Source: a bacterium (GTDB lineage: Bacteria > Calditrichota > Calditrichia > RBG-13-44-9 > J042). From it: a DNA stretch of 64,000 nucleotides. The stretch spans positions 1-64,000 of the forward strand of contig WFTQ01000034.1 of NCBI GenBank assembly GCA_015485355.1, read 5' to 3'. This document shows positions 63,987-64,000 of this stretch, piece by piece. The notes beneath the pieces are model-generated. The model saw nothing but the letters and a program-made list of their open reading frames with translations, was not told the origin of the DNA and searched no databases. The translations under genes were made by a program, and so were the position numbers. The stretch's first letter is position 1, and the number at the start of each line of letters is the position of its first letter.

Positions 63987-64000
63987 TTGCCCGATGCGGT

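Overview
This looks like a chromosomal segment of a Gram-negative bacterium from the FCB side of the tree, most like Calditrichota or a related KSB1/Marinimicrobia-type lineage. The evidence is two proteins ending in type IX secretion (Por) C-terminal sorting domains, a GWxTD-domain protein, several outer-membrane barrels and lipoproteins, a DUF4388 regulator, a single B12-dependent (class II) ribonucleotide reductase and an ADP-forming acyl-CoA synthetase. Base composition is moderate to slightly GC-rich and even across the window. No phage, insertion sequence, CRISPR array or rRNA operon was seen. This is ordinary core genome with a few unusual regulatory proteins. The phylum assignment is inference from gene content.

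Layout. 1-6.1 kb: two sorting-domain secreted proteins around a GH2 beta-mannosidase and a tRNA-Phe gene. 6.2-10.7 kb: minus-strand genes for a cysteine-desulfurase-like enzyme, then a GWxTD protein, a Gfo/Idh/MocA dehydrogenase and an ICMT/PEMT-like methyltransferase that overlap each other. 10.8-16.8 kb: MFS and EamA transporters, a 60-residue protein and nrdJ. 16.9-19 kb: HD protein, ECF-type sigma factor and LiaF-like exported protein, in that order of transcription. 19-23 kb: cyclase-type hydrolase, a CAT-anticodon tRNA, a zinc-ribbon coiled-coil protein, RNase P RNA, a PEBP-family protein and rpoZ. 23-32 kb: a phospholipase D-like protein, then a membrane histidine kinase whose exported part is an FG-GAP/ASPIC repeat domain, its sigma-54 response regulator, a Tyr/Trp/Arg-rich lipoprotein behind a sigma-54-like promoter, and a FadL-type barrel. 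32-39 kb: transporters, an unrecognised protein, a DUF456 membrane protein, a single-domain response regulator and the acyl-CoA synthetase. 39-45 kb: M23 peptidase and a lipoprotein/barrel pair. 45-49 kb: mutL, miaA and a lipid kinase. 49-53 kb: a minus-strand ABC-class ATPase, a helix-turn-helix regulator with an apparent 5' frameshift, and an MFS transporter. 53-57 kb: exported peroxiredoxin, diheme cytochrome c peroxidase lipoprotein, Lys/Ala-rich exported protein and deoC. 57.4-58.1 kb: a decayed metallo-beta-lactamase-fold hydrolase. 58-64 kb: a small membrane protein, a cNMP/DUF4388/pseudo-receiver protein, a DegT-family aminotransferase, serS, plsC and upp.

The most interesting part is 24.6-32.2 kb. 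A kinase with an exported calcium-type repeat domain and a sigma-54 activator overlap by 4 bp. They are followed by a near-consensus -24/-12 element, paired direct repeats that could be activator sites, and an envelope lipoprotein of extreme composition, so this may be one surface-sensing circuit. Housekeeping-type promoters of the form TTGnnn, 17 bp, TAnnnT recur across the window, and I used them to support several gene starts. All family names come from reading motifs by eye; no database search was run.
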